Shown here one piece after another: positions 52,750 to 61,533 of a stretch of 64,000 bases of DNA (its first letter is position 1; each line of letters starts with the position of its first letter). The stretch covers positions 621 through 64,620 of the forward strand of contig PLOC01000111.1 of assembly GCA_003141955.1 (NCBI GenBank), given 5' to 3'. A model generated the notes under the pieces. The model was given only the letters and a program-made list of their open reading frames with translations, searched no databases and had not been told where the DNA came from. The translations under genes were made by a program, and so were the position numbers. The stretch is from Chloroflexota bacterium. Its GTDB lineage: Bacteria; Chloroflexota; Limnocylindria; Limnocylindrales; CSP1-4.

Positions 52750-53230
52750 ATCCGGTCCTGGGCCAATCCCGATACGGGTGGCTCACCAGGCTGGCGTTGT
52801 AGTAGCGCGGGTCACCGGTCACCTCTTCGCCGATCCAGTCCGGCAGGACCACCGCCGTGGCTTCGGACGACAACTCGACCTCGGCGACGACCAGCCCGTC
52901 GTTCGCGCCGGTGAACACGTCGATCTCCCACACCAACCGGCCGACCGCGACCCGGTAACGCGTCTTCTCGATGAGGGGCCGCAGCGCCAGCCGGTCGAGC
53001 AGCTCCTCCGCCTCGGGCACCGGGATCTCGTACTCGTATTCGGCCCGGCTGGCCCCGCTGTCGGAGGGAGGGCCCTTGATCGTGACGAAGGCGCGCACGC
53101 CGGAAACGCGCACGCGCACCGTGCGCTCCGGATCGATCGACAGATAGCCCTGCCTCATCGCGGTGCCGCTCAGGCTCGCCACTACGGATCTGTCGGCAAC
53201 GAGGAACTTGCGCTCGATCTCTACGCCCAT
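52748..53230 (-). CDS. CYTH-domain protein (triphosphate tunnel metalloenzyme)
   Basis: 160 residues with the CYTH hallmark VEIERKFLV at residues 3-11, then RQGYLSIDPERTVRVRVSG, AFVTIKGPPSD, YEYEIPVPEAEELL, KTRYRVAVGRLVWEIDVF, and AEVELSSEATAVVLPDWIG. These supply the alternating charged residues lining the tunnel. Members hydrolyse inorganic triphosphate or related phosphates. It starts 3 nt after the sensor-kinase stop, so it is translationally coupled to it. Confidence 0.92.
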   Translation of the reverse strand: MGVEIERKFLVADRSVVASLSGTAMRQGYLSIDPERTVRVRVSGVRAFVTIKGPPSDSGASRAEYEYEIPVPEAEELLDRLALRPLIEKTRYRVAVGRLVWEIDVFTGANDGLVVAEVELSSEATAVVLPDWIGEEVTGDPRYYNASLVSHPYRDWPRTG

Positions 53231-53233
53231 CGG

Positions 53234-55564
53234 TCAGGCATCCTCGTCTACGGGCTGGAGCGTGAAGCCGAACTCGGCGCCCGGCCCGTCGGCGCGGGGC
53301 CGGGCCCAGATCGTGCCTTCCATCGACTCGATCAGTCGACGCGCCAGGAAGAGCCCGATCCCCGACCCGGCGGTCCCGGCAGTGCGTTTGGATCGGTAGA
53401 AGAGCTCGAAGAGCCGTTCCGCCTCGTTCGGGTCGATGCCGGGTCCGCGGTCGAGGACGCGCACGCGCGGGCGGCCTTCCTGCGCATCGGCTATCACGTC
53501 GATCTGGCCGTCGGCGGGGCCGTACTTGGCGGCGTTGCCGATCAGATTGCGCACGATCTGCTCGGCGAAGGCCGGTTCGGCCCTGGCGACCGGCGGATTG
53601 CCGACCACGTGGAAGTCGATCCGCCGACCCGGCCAGCGAGCCTGTTCCTGGGCGCAGACCTTGCGCAGCACGTGAGGCAGCAGGACCGGCTCGGTCCGAA
53701 TCTGGATCGTGCCGCGTTCCACCCTGGCGAGCACGACCAGGTCCTCGACCAATCGCCGCAGCCGCTCCGACTCCTGGTTGATGTCATCGAGCAGCTCGGC
53801 GCGCTGCGAATCCTCCAGGCCTGCACGGCTGAGGAGCGTGCTGGCCGCGTAGATCGAAGTGATCGGAGTCCGGAGCTCGTGCGACAGGATGCCGGCGAAG
53901 GCCTCCCTGAAGGCCTCGGCATCCCTGCGGTCAGTGACGTCGAGATTGATGCCGGCCCAGCTCGTGAACCGCCCGTCGCCGTCGAGGAGTGGGAAGCCGC
54001 GCGAGAGGATCGTATGCGACCGGCCGTCGGTCCCCCTGACCTTGAACTCGAAGCTCCATGGGCGGCGCGCCGAAACCGCGATCTTCCAGTCGCGCAGCGT
54101 CGCCTCGGCCGTCTCGGGGGCGAGCGCCTCCAGCCACCCGAGACCCTGCGCCTCCTCTTCCGTCCGGCCGATGAGGGTAAGGAAGGACTGGCTAAGGTAG
54201 CGCATCCGGCCATCGGCGTCGGCCGTCCAGAAGCCGAATGGAACCGACTCGCTGATGACCTGCGCCTGCTTGCGCAACTCGGACAGCTCCGCCAGGGCTT
54301 CCTCGCGGCGCTTGCGCTCGCTGATCTCGACAACGCTCAGGGCCAGGCCGACCGCCTCCCCGGTGTCATCCCTGAGCGGCTTTGCGCTCAGCAGCCACGT
54401 CCCGGGCTCGCCCTCTGCCGCGATCTTGCCGCTGACTTCGAGGTCCTGTATCCCGCGGCCGGAAACCAGAACGTCCTCCAGCGCGGCGGCGGCATCGAGC
54501 CCGAGCTCGGGCGAGACCCGGTCGACGCGTTGCCCAAGGTGGGCCAGCGCTCCGAGCCCATCGATCGAAGCGAGAGCCGGGTTGACGTAGAGGTATCTCA
54601 GCTCCCGGTCCAGGACCGCCAGGCCGATCGGCGCCGTCTCGATGAGCGGCGTCGAGACGGCCGAGCCAAGACGGACCAGGTCCAGCTCCGCCTGCCGGCG
54701 CTCCTGGACCAGCCGCCTGACGCTGGCGGTGGTCCACGCCCCGATCGCCACGAGCACGAGCGCCTCGACCGTGACGAGGATCGAGAGGCCGACCGACTCG
54801 TCGTACAGGCCGGCCCGCTCGCCCATCAGCCGAAGCCAGGCGCCCACGGGCACGATCAGGACGGCGGCTGGAAAGATGCGGCGAATGACCTGGCCTGCCG
54901 GACCGGGATCGGTCACCTGGCGAGCCAGTGCGTGCTCGGGATCAACGGCGATCAGGCCGACTGCTAGAAGCGTGAGGGCGACCGCGGCCGGCAGCGCGAC
55001 CTGATTCACCGATTCCGGTCCGATGAGCGCGTCTGCACCGTACATGTAGCCCATCAGGGACACCCCACCGATCGCGGCAGACGCTGCGGCCAGCGGCTCG
55101 CTCGGGTGGATCCCCCGCACGCAACGACCGATCGAAAGGACGGCCAGAGCGGCCGCCAGGAACCCGAACGCCGTCAGGACGGCGAACCGGCCGGGATGGA
55201 GCGAGCCGGCACTGGTCAGGTCTTTGGCGAATAGCTCATCGATGCCGAGGTTGACGCCGAGATACTCCACGAGCGTTGCCAGGGCGATGGCTGCCACGAG
55301 GAGCGCGGCGACCCTCGCCCAGGGGTGAAGTTTTCCGGGATCGGAGGCGAGCAGCGCCAGGGCGATCGCCAGCCCGAGAAGGCACAAGGCGGCGTTGACC
55401 TTCATGGTGACGGCTCCGGGCAGCCACGAGGTCAGGTCCGAGATGCCCAACGCCCAACCGGCGAGCGCGCCAACCGCGATGAGGCCGACGGCGGCGGCGA
55501 CACCCTTGGCGAAGCCGACCAGCGTCAGCCGCGGTCTCCAGGATGGCGAATGAATACCTGTCAC
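53234..55564 (-). CDS. Membrane sensor histidine kinase with two PAS domains
   Basis: 776 residues. The N-terminal 290 residues hold about eight membrane helices. A PAS domain at about 305-425 (LIETAPIGLAVLDRELRYLY) and a second at about 435-560 (VISESVPFGFWTADADGRMR) follow, then HisKA with phospho-acceptor His in AGILSHELRTPITSI near residue 562. The ATPase region has NLIGNAAKYG, VRVLDRGPGID and GSGIGLFLARRLIE. No response regulator is adjacent, so its partner lies elsewhere. It is the first gene of a pair with the CYTH protein. Confidence 0.93.
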   Translation of the reverse strand: MTGIHSPSWRPRLTLVGFAKGVAAAVGLIAVGALAGWALGISDLTSWLPGAVTMKVNAALCLLGLAIALALLASDPGKLHPWARVAALLVAAIALATLVEYLGVNLGIDELFAKDLTSAGSLHPGRFAVLTAFGFLAAALAVLSIGRCVRGIHPSEPLAAASAAIGGVSLMGYMYGADALIGPESVNQVALPAAVALTLLAVGLIAVDPEHALARQVTDPGPAGQVIRRIFPAAVLIVPVGAWLRLMGERAGLYDESVGLSILVTVEALVLVAIGAWTTASVRRLVQERRQAELDLVRLGSAVSTPLIETAPIGLAVLDRELRYLYVNPALASIDGLGALAHLGQRVDRVSPELGLDAAAALEDVLVSGRGIQDLEVSGKIAAEGEPGTWLLSAKPLRDDTGEAVGLALSVVEISERKRREEALAELSELRKQAQVISESVPFGFWTADADGRMRYLSQSFLTLIGRTEEEAQGLGWLEALAPETAEATLRDWKIAVSARRPWSFEFKVRGTDGRSHTILSRGFPLLDGDGRFTSWAGINLDVTDRRDAEAFREAFAGILSHELRTPITSIYAASTLLSRAGLEDSQRAELLDDINQESERLRRLVEDLVVLARVERGTIQIRTEPVLLPHVLRKVCAQEQARWPGRRIDFHVVGNPPVARAEPAFAEQIVRNLIGNAAKYGPADGQIDVIADAQEGRPRVRVLDRGPGIDPNEAERLFELFYRSKRTAGTAGSGIGLFLARRLIESMEGTIWARPRADGPGAEFGFTLQPVDEDA

Positions 55565-55708
55565 GAGTGGACTGTCGTGGGCTTCAAGGTGTCGCCCGCG
55601 CAGCCGCGTTCGGCGGCGGATCGGATGCCAGTCGCGCGTGACTCATCGGACCGCTCCAACTGCCTTGACGCTCGATATGGTACGTCGGCGGCCGGCGGAC
55701 CCGCGATG

Positions 55709-56626
55709 TCAGGGAGTCCAGGTCCGCGGGCGCTTCGTTTCGCGCTCACTCGGCTCCGGCACCTCCCAGACCTGCCCGCCCTCGGCCGGTTCCCCGGACC
55801 TGGCCGCAGCCGCGGGACGAGCGGCCGGTGCCTTTGCAGCGGCGGGCTTCGCCGCGGGCGGCTTCTGTGCGGGCGATACGACGGGCGGCGTCGGGGTCTT
55901 CGGGGCGGGCAGCCCAATCGGGGCGGGCAGCCCAATCGGGTGCGGAGCCACCCATGCGGCCGGGATCTTGCCGCCCGGAGTTTTCGCCGGCCTGCGCGCG
56001 GGCGGTTGGTTCGCGGCCGCCCGCGCCGCTTCGGCGGCGCCCCTGGCGGCCCGCTTGGGGGCCCGCTTCGGAGCCTCCTTGGGGGCCTGTTTGACGGCGG
56101 CCGGTGGGGTCGCTGCGGGTGTCGGCGCCGGCACGGCCTTGAGGCCGAACTTTGCCCCGGCACTGGGCGCCTCCGGCGCGACGACCGCGGGCTTGGAGAT
56201 CGCCACGTCCTGCGGCTGTTGGGCCGCCTGCACCAGGACGGGCACGGCCAGCGGGTGGGCGCGGCCGTCGATCCCGTCCAGCAGTCCGAGGAGGAACTCG
56301 CAGATCCTGTCGGCCTCGCCGTCCACGCCCTTGAGAACCTGACCTTCGACCTGCACGGCCACGATCCGATGGCCGTCGGAGGCGTCGACGCCCAGCTCGC
56401 TGACCTGGAGCTTGCCCCATCTGACGAGCTTGCCGGTTGCCCGCGGACTCTCGGTTCCGCCACCGCCGACGCGGACGGCGACCGTGATCAAGCCGGCCTG
56501 GGTCGGTGCCATGATCGAGTAGCGGAACTCCGGATCCTCGCCCCAGAGGACCCAACAGGCCGGATCGCGGTCCGCCCCAAGGTCAACGAGCACGGGCTTT
56601 AGCACCGCGAGGATCTTGGTGCTCAT
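55709..56626 (-). CDS. Hypothetical protein with long disordered Ala/Pro/Lys tail
   Basis: 305 residues from the ATG at 56626; an ATG at 56671 is the alternative start. Residues 1-135 look folded (KILAVLKPVLVDLG, ACWVLWGEDPEFRYSIMA, HRIVAVQVEGQVLKGVDG). Residues 140-305 are low complexity, rich in Ala, Pro and Lys, with a duplicated IGLPAP unit coded by two exact 18-nt DNA repeats near 55910. Function unknown. Divergent from the LiaF-like gene. Confidence 0.7.
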   Translation of the reverse strand: MSTKILAVLKPVLVDLGADRDPACWVLWGEDPEFRYSIMAPTQAGLITVAVRVGGGGTESPRATGKLVRWGKLQVSELGVDASDGHRIVAVQVEGQVLKGVDGEADRICEFLLGLLDGIDGRAHPLAVPVLVQAAQQPQDVAISKPAVVAPEAPSAGAKFGLKAVPAPTPAATPPAAVKQAPKEAPKRAPKRAARGAAEAARAAANQPPARRPAKTPGGKIPAAWVAPHPIGLPAPIGLPAPKTPTPPVVSPAQKPPAAKPAAAKAPAARPAAAARSGEPAEGGQVWEVPEPSERETKRPRTWTP

Positions 56627-56988
56627 GCACTCGTGGTTCGGGGCCCTTTTCCTCCACTCGCTCAGAAGCATCGACTGGCCTCCCCATCACGACCGGCACG
56701 GGACCGCGCCGGCGATCTCTCTCGTTGCCGTTGAGGCTATCACGCCGGAAGCCCATGCGAAACCGGACGACAGGATCGATCTCAGGAAGGATGCGAACGC
56801 TACCCCGGGAGGATGCGAACGCGTCCCAAGGAGTATTCGGTTGGCGCCCCCGGAATGATGTGCCGGCGGAATCGAGGCGCGTATTCTCACGCTGACACCG
56901 ACCTGGCACTACAAGCGGAGGAGTCGGCTGGTCGCCCCACAAGGCAACTGGGAGTGCCCCGGGGCGAATGATGCAGGAGAGAAGGCGT
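56627..56988. promoter_or_regulatory. Divergent control region with 13-bp direct repeats
   Basis: 362 nt without a gene. AGGATGCGAACGC occurs twice, at 56788-56800 and 56810-56822, so the copies are spaced 22 bp apart, about two helical turns. That is the usual geometry for a dimeric regulator. They lie roughly midway between the hypothetical gene and the LiaF-like gene. Confidence 0.5.
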
Positions 56989-57948
56989 ATGAAGCTGAAC
57001 CGCGGTCGACTCAATTGGGGAGTCTTCTTCATCGTTCTTGGAGCCGTCCCCCTGGCCTACCACCAGGGTGCGGTTTCGATGACCACGCTCGGCGATGCCT
57101 GGCGGCTCTGGCCGCTGGTCCTCGTCGGCATCGGGCTCGGGTTCGTTCTGTCGCGGACCCCGGCCTACTTCGTCGGCGGCCTCGTGGTCGCGGCGTGCCT
57201 GGGCCTTGTGCTGGGCAGCCTCTTCGCCGTCGGACCCCAGCTCGGCTGCGGGCCGGGTGGCAGCACCACAGGCTCGATCTCGCAGGACGGCAGTTTCAAC
57301 GGCCCCGCGCAGGTCGAGCTGAACCTCCAGTGCGGCCGCGCCAGCGTCACCACCTCGCCGGACAGTCAGTGGCATGTGAGCGCCTCCAACACCGGCGCGA
57401 ACAACCCGGACGTGACCTTCTCCGCCAGCTCGCTGACAGTCAGCTCGGGCGACCAGAACGGCTGGTGGCTGGACCGCGGTGACGAGGACTGGAACGTCGC
57501 GCTGCCGTCGGGGCAGTCGATTGGACTGAGTGTCTCCATCGATGCCGGCGACGCCCACGTCAGCCTCGGTGGAGCGAGCCTTTCGTCCGCAAGCTTCTCG
57601 CTCAACGCCGGCTCGCTCCACGCGGATCTGACCGGCGCGCGAGTCGGCAGCATCGCAGTCTCGACCAACGTCGGGGCGTCGTCGCTGATCCTCGACGGCA
57701 ACTCCAGCGTATCGGGCACTCTCTCGACGAACGTCGGGGCGCTCGACCTGTGCGCCCCGAGCCAGCTGGGGCTCAGCCTGAAGTCGAGCGAGAGCCTGGC
57801 ATCGAGCAACCTCTCGAGCGCCGGCTTGGTCCGGGTCGGCGATGCCTGGCAGACGCCCGGCTACGACTCCGCTGCCGACAAGGCCGATTTCACCGTCACC
57901 ACTAGCGTCGGAAGCCTGACGCTCAACCCCGCAGGAGGCTGCAAATGA
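56989..57948 (+). CDS. LiaF/DUF2154-like envelope-stress membrane protein
   Basis: 319 residues from the ATG at 56989 with AGGAGAGAAGGCG upstream. Helices at about 10-26, 38-54 and 60-78 (RLNWGVFFIVLGAVPLAYH, LWPLVLVGIGLGFVLS, YFVGGLVVAACLGLVLGSL) are followed by a Ser/Gly/Asn-rich beta-helix-like domain in which short strands repeat (ASLSSASFSLNAGSLHADLT, VSTNVGASSLILDGNSSVSG, LSTNVGALDL). This is the LiaF/toastrack layout of cell-envelope stress modules. It overlaps the PspC gene by four bases. Confidence 0.85.
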   Translation: MKLNRGRLNWGVFFIVLGAVPLAYHQGAVSMTTLGDAWRLWPLVLVGIGLGFVLSRTPAYFVGGLVVAACLGLVLGSLFAVGPQLGCGPGGSTTGSISQDGSFNGPAQVELNLQCGRASVTTSPDSQWHVSASNTGANNPDVTFSASSLTVSSGDQNGWWLDRGDEDWNVALPSGQSIGLSVSIDAGDAHVSLGGASLSSASFSLNAGSLHADLTGARVGSIAVSTNVGASSLILDGNSSVSGTLSTNVGALDLCAPSQLGLSLKSSESLASSNLSSAGLVRVGDAWQTPGYDSAADKADFTVTTSVGSLTLNPAGGCK

Positions 57949-58544
57949 ACCCTCGTCGTCTCTATCGATCCGCCGACGACCGCTGGATCGGGGGAGTGGC
58001 GGCCGGTGTCGCCGACTACTTCGACATCGACCCGATCCTGGTCCGCATCATCTGGCTCGTCTCGATCCCGCTGACGGGTCTCATGTCGCTGGTGGCCTAC
58101 TTCATCATGATGGTCGTCGTGCCGCTTGGGCCCCAGGAGTGGTCCCAGCCGTCGCCCTGGCAGCCGGGCGGCGCTCCGGTCGGATATGGCGCCGCCGGCA
58201 CTCCGCCCGTCGCGCCCGATGGCGGCGCAGCCGCTCCGGCGCCGGACCCTGCCACCGGCGCCCCGCAGGGCGCTCCGGCGCCGGGGCAGACACCCGGATG
58301 GGACTGGCGCTGGCAGGCTCGTCAGGATCGCTGGCAGAGGCGCGCGGACCGCTGGGAACGTCGCGCAGAACGCCGCGGTTCGGGCGGCATCGTCTTCGGT
58401 GCGCTCCTGATAGTGGTCGGCGGCGTCCTCGCCTGGCACACTATCGACCCGGGGCTGGACCTTAACCTGGCGTGGGCGATCGCAATCATCGCCTTCGGCG
58501 TTTTCCTGGTGATCTCCTCGGTCGAGCGCCACAGCGGCGCGTAG
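57945..58544 (+). CDS. PspC-domain envelope stress protein
   Basis: 199 residues. The PspC domain occupies residues 1-60: RRLYRSADDRWIGGVAAGVA, DIDPILVRIIWLVSIPLTGL and VAYFIMMVVVPLGP. A Pro/Ala/Gly linker, a basic Trp/Arg stretch (WRWQARQDRWQRRADRWERR) and two further hydrophobic segments near the C-terminus follow (IVFGALLIVVGGVLAWH and LNLAWAIAIIAFGVFLVISS). Coupled to the LiaF-like gene through an ATGA overlap, it should act in the same membrane-stress response. No pspA gene is present nearby. Confidence 0.92.
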   Translation: MNPRRLYRSADDRWIGGVAAGVADYFDIDPILVRIIWLVSIPLTGLMSLVAYFIMMVVVPLGPQEWSQPSPWQPGGAPVGYGAAGTPPVAPDGGAAAPAPDPATGAPQGAPAPGQTPGWDWRWQARQDRWQRRADRWERRAERRGSGGIVFGALLIVVGGVLAWHTIDPGLDLNLAWAIAIIAFGVFLVISSVERHSGA

Positions 58545-58557
58545 CGCCTCTCCGGGC

Positions 58558-59070
58558 TCAGGGGACCGGGTTCAAACGATAGGTTGGCGGGTCGGTTCCC
58601 TGGGTCGCTGGGGTCGGAGCCAGTGGCCGGTATTCGTAGACGACCACGAGTTCGCCGTCCGGCTTCGTAGTCAGCAGATAGACAAGGAGGATGATCCCAA
58701 CGAAGAGCACAACGGTCACGACGCCCACCACCCACACCGCTGTGCCCCAGGAGCCGGGGAGGTAGGACTCCGAGACGGGGAACCAATGGTGGAGCGCGAG
58801 CTCCTGCGATTCCCCTTCGGCCTGGGCCGCCGCCCAGTCGCGCTCGCCTTGGTAGCGTACTGTCCGGGTCGCGCCGGGAGCAGTTGGCCTCTCGAACCAG
58901 GCCAGCTCGTGGTCTCCCGGATGCGACGGAGGCAGGAAGCAGCGATATCCCTCAGGGTCGGTCCACGCACAACGTCGCCACTGGTGGGGTCCTTGATGCG
59001 ACAGGAACCGGACGCAGCGATAACCCTCGGGGTCGGTTGCCTGACAGCGTAACCATTGTGGGTTCGCCAT
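58558..59070 (-). CDS. Membrane protein with two C-C-H-H repeats
   Basis: 170 residues from the ATG at 59070. The N-terminus has two near-identical modules: RCQATDPEGYRCVRFLSHQG and RCAWTDPEGYRCFLPPSHPG, each continuing to a second His (PHQW / DHEL). The C...C...H...H spacing suggests two small zinc-binding units. A hydrophobic helix near residue 108-135 (AVWVVGVVTVVLFVGIILLV) and a Pro/Thr tail follow. It is convergent with pspC, only 13 nt away. Unrecognised family. Confidence 0.75.
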   Translation of the reverse strand: MANPQWLRCQATDPEGYRCVRFLSHQGPHQWRRCAWTDPEGYRCFLPPSHPGDHELAWFERPTAPGATRTVRYQGERDWAAAQAEGESQELALHHWFPVSESYLPGSWGTAVWVVGVVTVVLFVGIILLVYLLTTKPDGELVVVYEYRPLAPTPATQGTDPPTYRLNPVP

Positions 59071-59225
59071 GATCTTCACTCCCCCCGCCCGAGAAGTACC
59101 TCGAGACGCATCATGCGCTCGTGGCCGCAAGTATGCGACGTCTGCGCCCGCTCGACCCCTGCAGTCCGGGTTGAGGCGGCAGTCTAGGGCTCGGGGTCTG
59201 GGCCGGTTGAGCGGCAGATCCGGGC
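59071..59225. other. Intergenic region
   Basis: 155 nt between two minus-strand genes, with two related GGTTGAG-CGGCAG elements. Nothing further seen. Confidence 0.3.
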
Positions 59226-60242
59226 TCAGCTGGCGAGCTGGTTTCGCGGCCGGCGTCGTTTGACCGACAGCAGCAGCCCGCAGAGGAGGCTGAAGATGGC
59301 CGTGATCGCCCCTGCGGCGACACTCAGGTCGGCGGACGTGGCCGCCGGCGCACCGACGCTCCCTCTCGGCGGGTCATTCTGCGGCCCGCCCTGGGCCGTG
59401 CCGCCGAGAGCTGCGTCGGGCTCGGGCGATGCGGTGTCCGTGGCCTGCAACCCTTCGACGATGTCCGTCGGACCGGCCGTCGGACCGGCCGACCATGCCG
59501 GGATGTAAAGCGTCGCGCCCGGTGCGATGGACGCGGGCGCGGTCGTGGCGCCTGCCCGCGCCTTGGCGGCCCCGGCCGGTTTCGTCGCGGTCTTGTGCGA
59601 TGGGCCGCCGCGGCTGAACATGCAGTCGTAGTAGAAGGCGCCGTTCGAACCGATCCATGCCCCGCAGCCGACCCTGTCGTAGCTGCCGATGATGATCGCG
59701 TAATGCGTCGCGCTCGAGGTCCAGTCCCACATCGCTATGTCGGTCGTGTGGTAGGTGGACGTCGTGGATCCGGGGCAGGTGCGCACCGAAGGCGTGCAGC
59801 CGTAGGTGTAGGTGACCGTGCCGGTCCCATAGCCGCCGTTGAGAGCCGTGATCTCACCGCGAGAGCCCTTGTACCCCCAGGACGCCATCGCATCCATCGA
59901 CGTGTAGGTGGGGCAGAGTCGAAGCAAGTGCGAATTGGAGGGGTACCCATATACGGCGAAGTCCTTGGCTCGCCCGTACATCACCTTGCTTGCATCGTTG
60001 GGGCACGCGATGGCGCCGTCCCGAGCCTTCGAGGCCAGGAAGGTGTCGGTGCGCAGGGGCGCCTTGCCCAGGGAGGCCCGCTCGCCGTTGATCAGGCGAA
60101 CGAGCTCGTTCGCCTCCGCGTTGGCGGGACCGGACGCCATGGCGGCCGGCACTGACAGAGCCAGCGACAGCGAGAACGCGAACGCGCTGAGGGCCATGAC
60201 GCCCAGAACGATGAGGTAGCGCGGCTGGCGGTGGTTCCGCAA
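59226..60242 (-). CDS. Exported CAP/SCP-domain protein with C-terminal membrane anchor
   Basis: 338 residues from a TTG at 60242, chosen because CCGGAGAAG precedes it and the basic RNHRQPR stretch then starts the signal peptide (VLGVMALSAFAFSLSLALSV). The CAP domain follows: NELVRLINGERASLGKAPLR near 43-62, CPNDASKVMYGRAKDFAVYG, MDAMASWGYKGSR, ATHYAIIIGSYDRVGCGAWI and FYYDCMFS. A Pro/Ala/Thr spacer and a final helix with basic stop-transfer residues (VAAGAITAIFSLLCGLLLSV, KRRRPR) anchor it. Role in the bacterium unknown. Confidence 0.85.
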   Translation of the reverse strand: MRNHRQPRYLIVLGVMALSAFAFSLSLALSVPAAMASGPANAEANELVRLINGERASLGKAPLRTDTFLASKARDGAIACPNDASKVMYGRAKDFAVYGYPSNSHLLRLCPTYTSMDAMASWGYKGSRGEITALNGGYGTGTVTYTYGCTPSVRTCPGSTTSTYHTTDIAMWDWTSSATHYAIIIGSYDRVGCGAWIGSNGAFYYDCMFSRGGPSHKTATKPAGAAKARAGATTAPASIAPGATLYIPAWSAGPTAGPTDIVEGLQATDTASPEPDAALGGTAQGGPQNDPPRGSVGAPAATSADLSVAAGAITAIFSLLCGLLLSVKRRRPRNQLAS

Positions 60243-60723
60243 GATGGTCTTCTCCGGACGGCAGAGGCTGACGCGTCGACGCCTTGCGACGATCCCTCCG
60301 GGCCCCAGGGTGACGCTGGAGCCGGAGCGCTCATTCTGGTTTCGGACGACAACCACCTGTTCGAGCGGTATCGGTAGGGCAGCCTACCCGGGAAATGCCC
60401 CGATCACGAGCGCATCGTCCGGTCGTTGAATACTGGCACCACCACAAGCATGAAGGAAACCAAACGAAGGGTCCGCCTCCCCTTCACTTTGGTAACTACC
60501 CGTTCGCACAGGAACGGAGGTCAGGCCGCGGTCGGGCCGCGCTTCCTGACGCAGTGAGCGAGATGCGGCCCGTGGACACGAGCCCTGACGGGGACCGTCC
60601 GGCGGATCGACGCGGCAGGCGAGCCATGCAGCCCCTGTTCAGCAATCTCTCAGCGAGCGAACCTACGGTCGAAGTCGGTCCGCGTCCGCGGACCGATGGC
60701 GCGCCCGTCGCCCGGAGGCCCAG
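60243..60723. other. Divergent intergenic region
   Basis: 481 nt between the CAP gene and the YceI gene. A plus-strand frame from 60395 ends in an ATGA overlap with the YceI start, but its sequence is Arg/Pro-rich without a ribosome-binding site, so I do not call it. No promoter boxes stood out. Confidence 0.4.
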
Positions 60724-61494
60724 ATGACCGCTCCCAACTCCCCCACCCCGCCGGCACCGGCGAGGCGATCGCACACCACTCGCAATCTCCTGGTCGCGCT
60801 CGTAGCCATAGTCGTGATCGCCGGCGTTGCAGTGGGCGGCTACGGCGTGTGGTACCTGTTCCTGAGCCCGGCCGGCCCCGCGGCCGTGGCTTCCAGCGCG
60901 CCGGTGGTTCCGGCGGGTGCCAGCGTGCCAGTGCCCGCCTCGCTGGACGGCACGTGGAACGTCAACACCAGCCTCGGCTCCATGAGCGACTTCTCGGCCT
61001 CCTGGGTGGGCTATCGGGTGCAGGAGCAGCTCGCGGGCGTCGGCGCGAACACCGCCGTCGGGCGCACGCCCCTGGTGAGCGGCTCGATGACCCTGACCGG
61101 AGCGGTCGTCGACAACGTCTCGATCACCGCCGACCTGACGGGCCTCAAGAGCAGCGATCCGAACCGCGACAACCAGCTACGCAGCCAGGCGATCGACACC
61201 AACCAGTTCCCGACCGCCACCTTCACGACGACCGGGCCGGTCGACCTTGGAACGCTGCCAGCGGAGGGCCAGACGGTGTCGGTGGTCGCGAACGGCGCCC
61301 TCACTCTCCATGGTGTCACGAAGAACGTCGCCATCACTCTGGCGGCGGTGCGTCAGGGTGGTGTCATCGCCGTGACGGGGTCCATGCCGGTCGTGTTCGC
61401 AGACTACGGGTTCAGCGGGCCCACCAGCTTCTCAGTTCTTTCGGTCGACAACAATGGGATCATGGAGCTGCACCTACTGTTCACCCACGCCTGA
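60724..61494 (+). CDS. YceI-family protein with membrane anchor
   Basis: 256 residues from the ATG at 60724 with CGGAGGCCCAG before it. One N-terminal helix (LLVALVAIVVIAGVAVGGYG) near residues 22-41 anchors the protein, followed by a Pro/Val spacer. The YceI lipocalin-like domain starts near residue 75 (GTWNVNTSLGSMSDFSASWV) and includes VSGSMTLTGAVVDNVSITAD, RDNQLRSQAIDTNQFPTATF, LTLHGVTKNVAITL and MPVVFADYGFSGP. Family members bind isoprenoid lipids in a long pocket outside the membrane. Confidence 0.92.
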   Translation: MTAPNSPTPPAPARRSHTTRNLLVALVAIVVIAGVAVGGYGVWYLFLSPAGPAAVASSAPVVPAGASVPVPASLDGTWNVNTSLGSMSDFSASWVGYRVQEQLAGVGANTAVGRTPLVSGSMTLTGAVVDNVSITADLTGLKSSDPNRDNQLRSQAIDTNQFPTATFTTTGPVDLGTLPAEGQTVSVVANGALTLHGVTKNVAITLAAVRQGGVIAVTGSMPVVFADYGFSGPTSFSVLSVDNNGIMELHLLFTHA

Positions 61495-61533
61495 CGTTCA
61501 TTCACGCCCGAGCGAGGCGGTAAGGAGGAGTCA

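Noticed and set aside
60395-60727. 110-codon frame upstream of yceI with ATGA overlap
   Set aside because: Arg/Pro-rich, no Shine-Dalgarno, no recognisable domain; the overlap alone is not enough.
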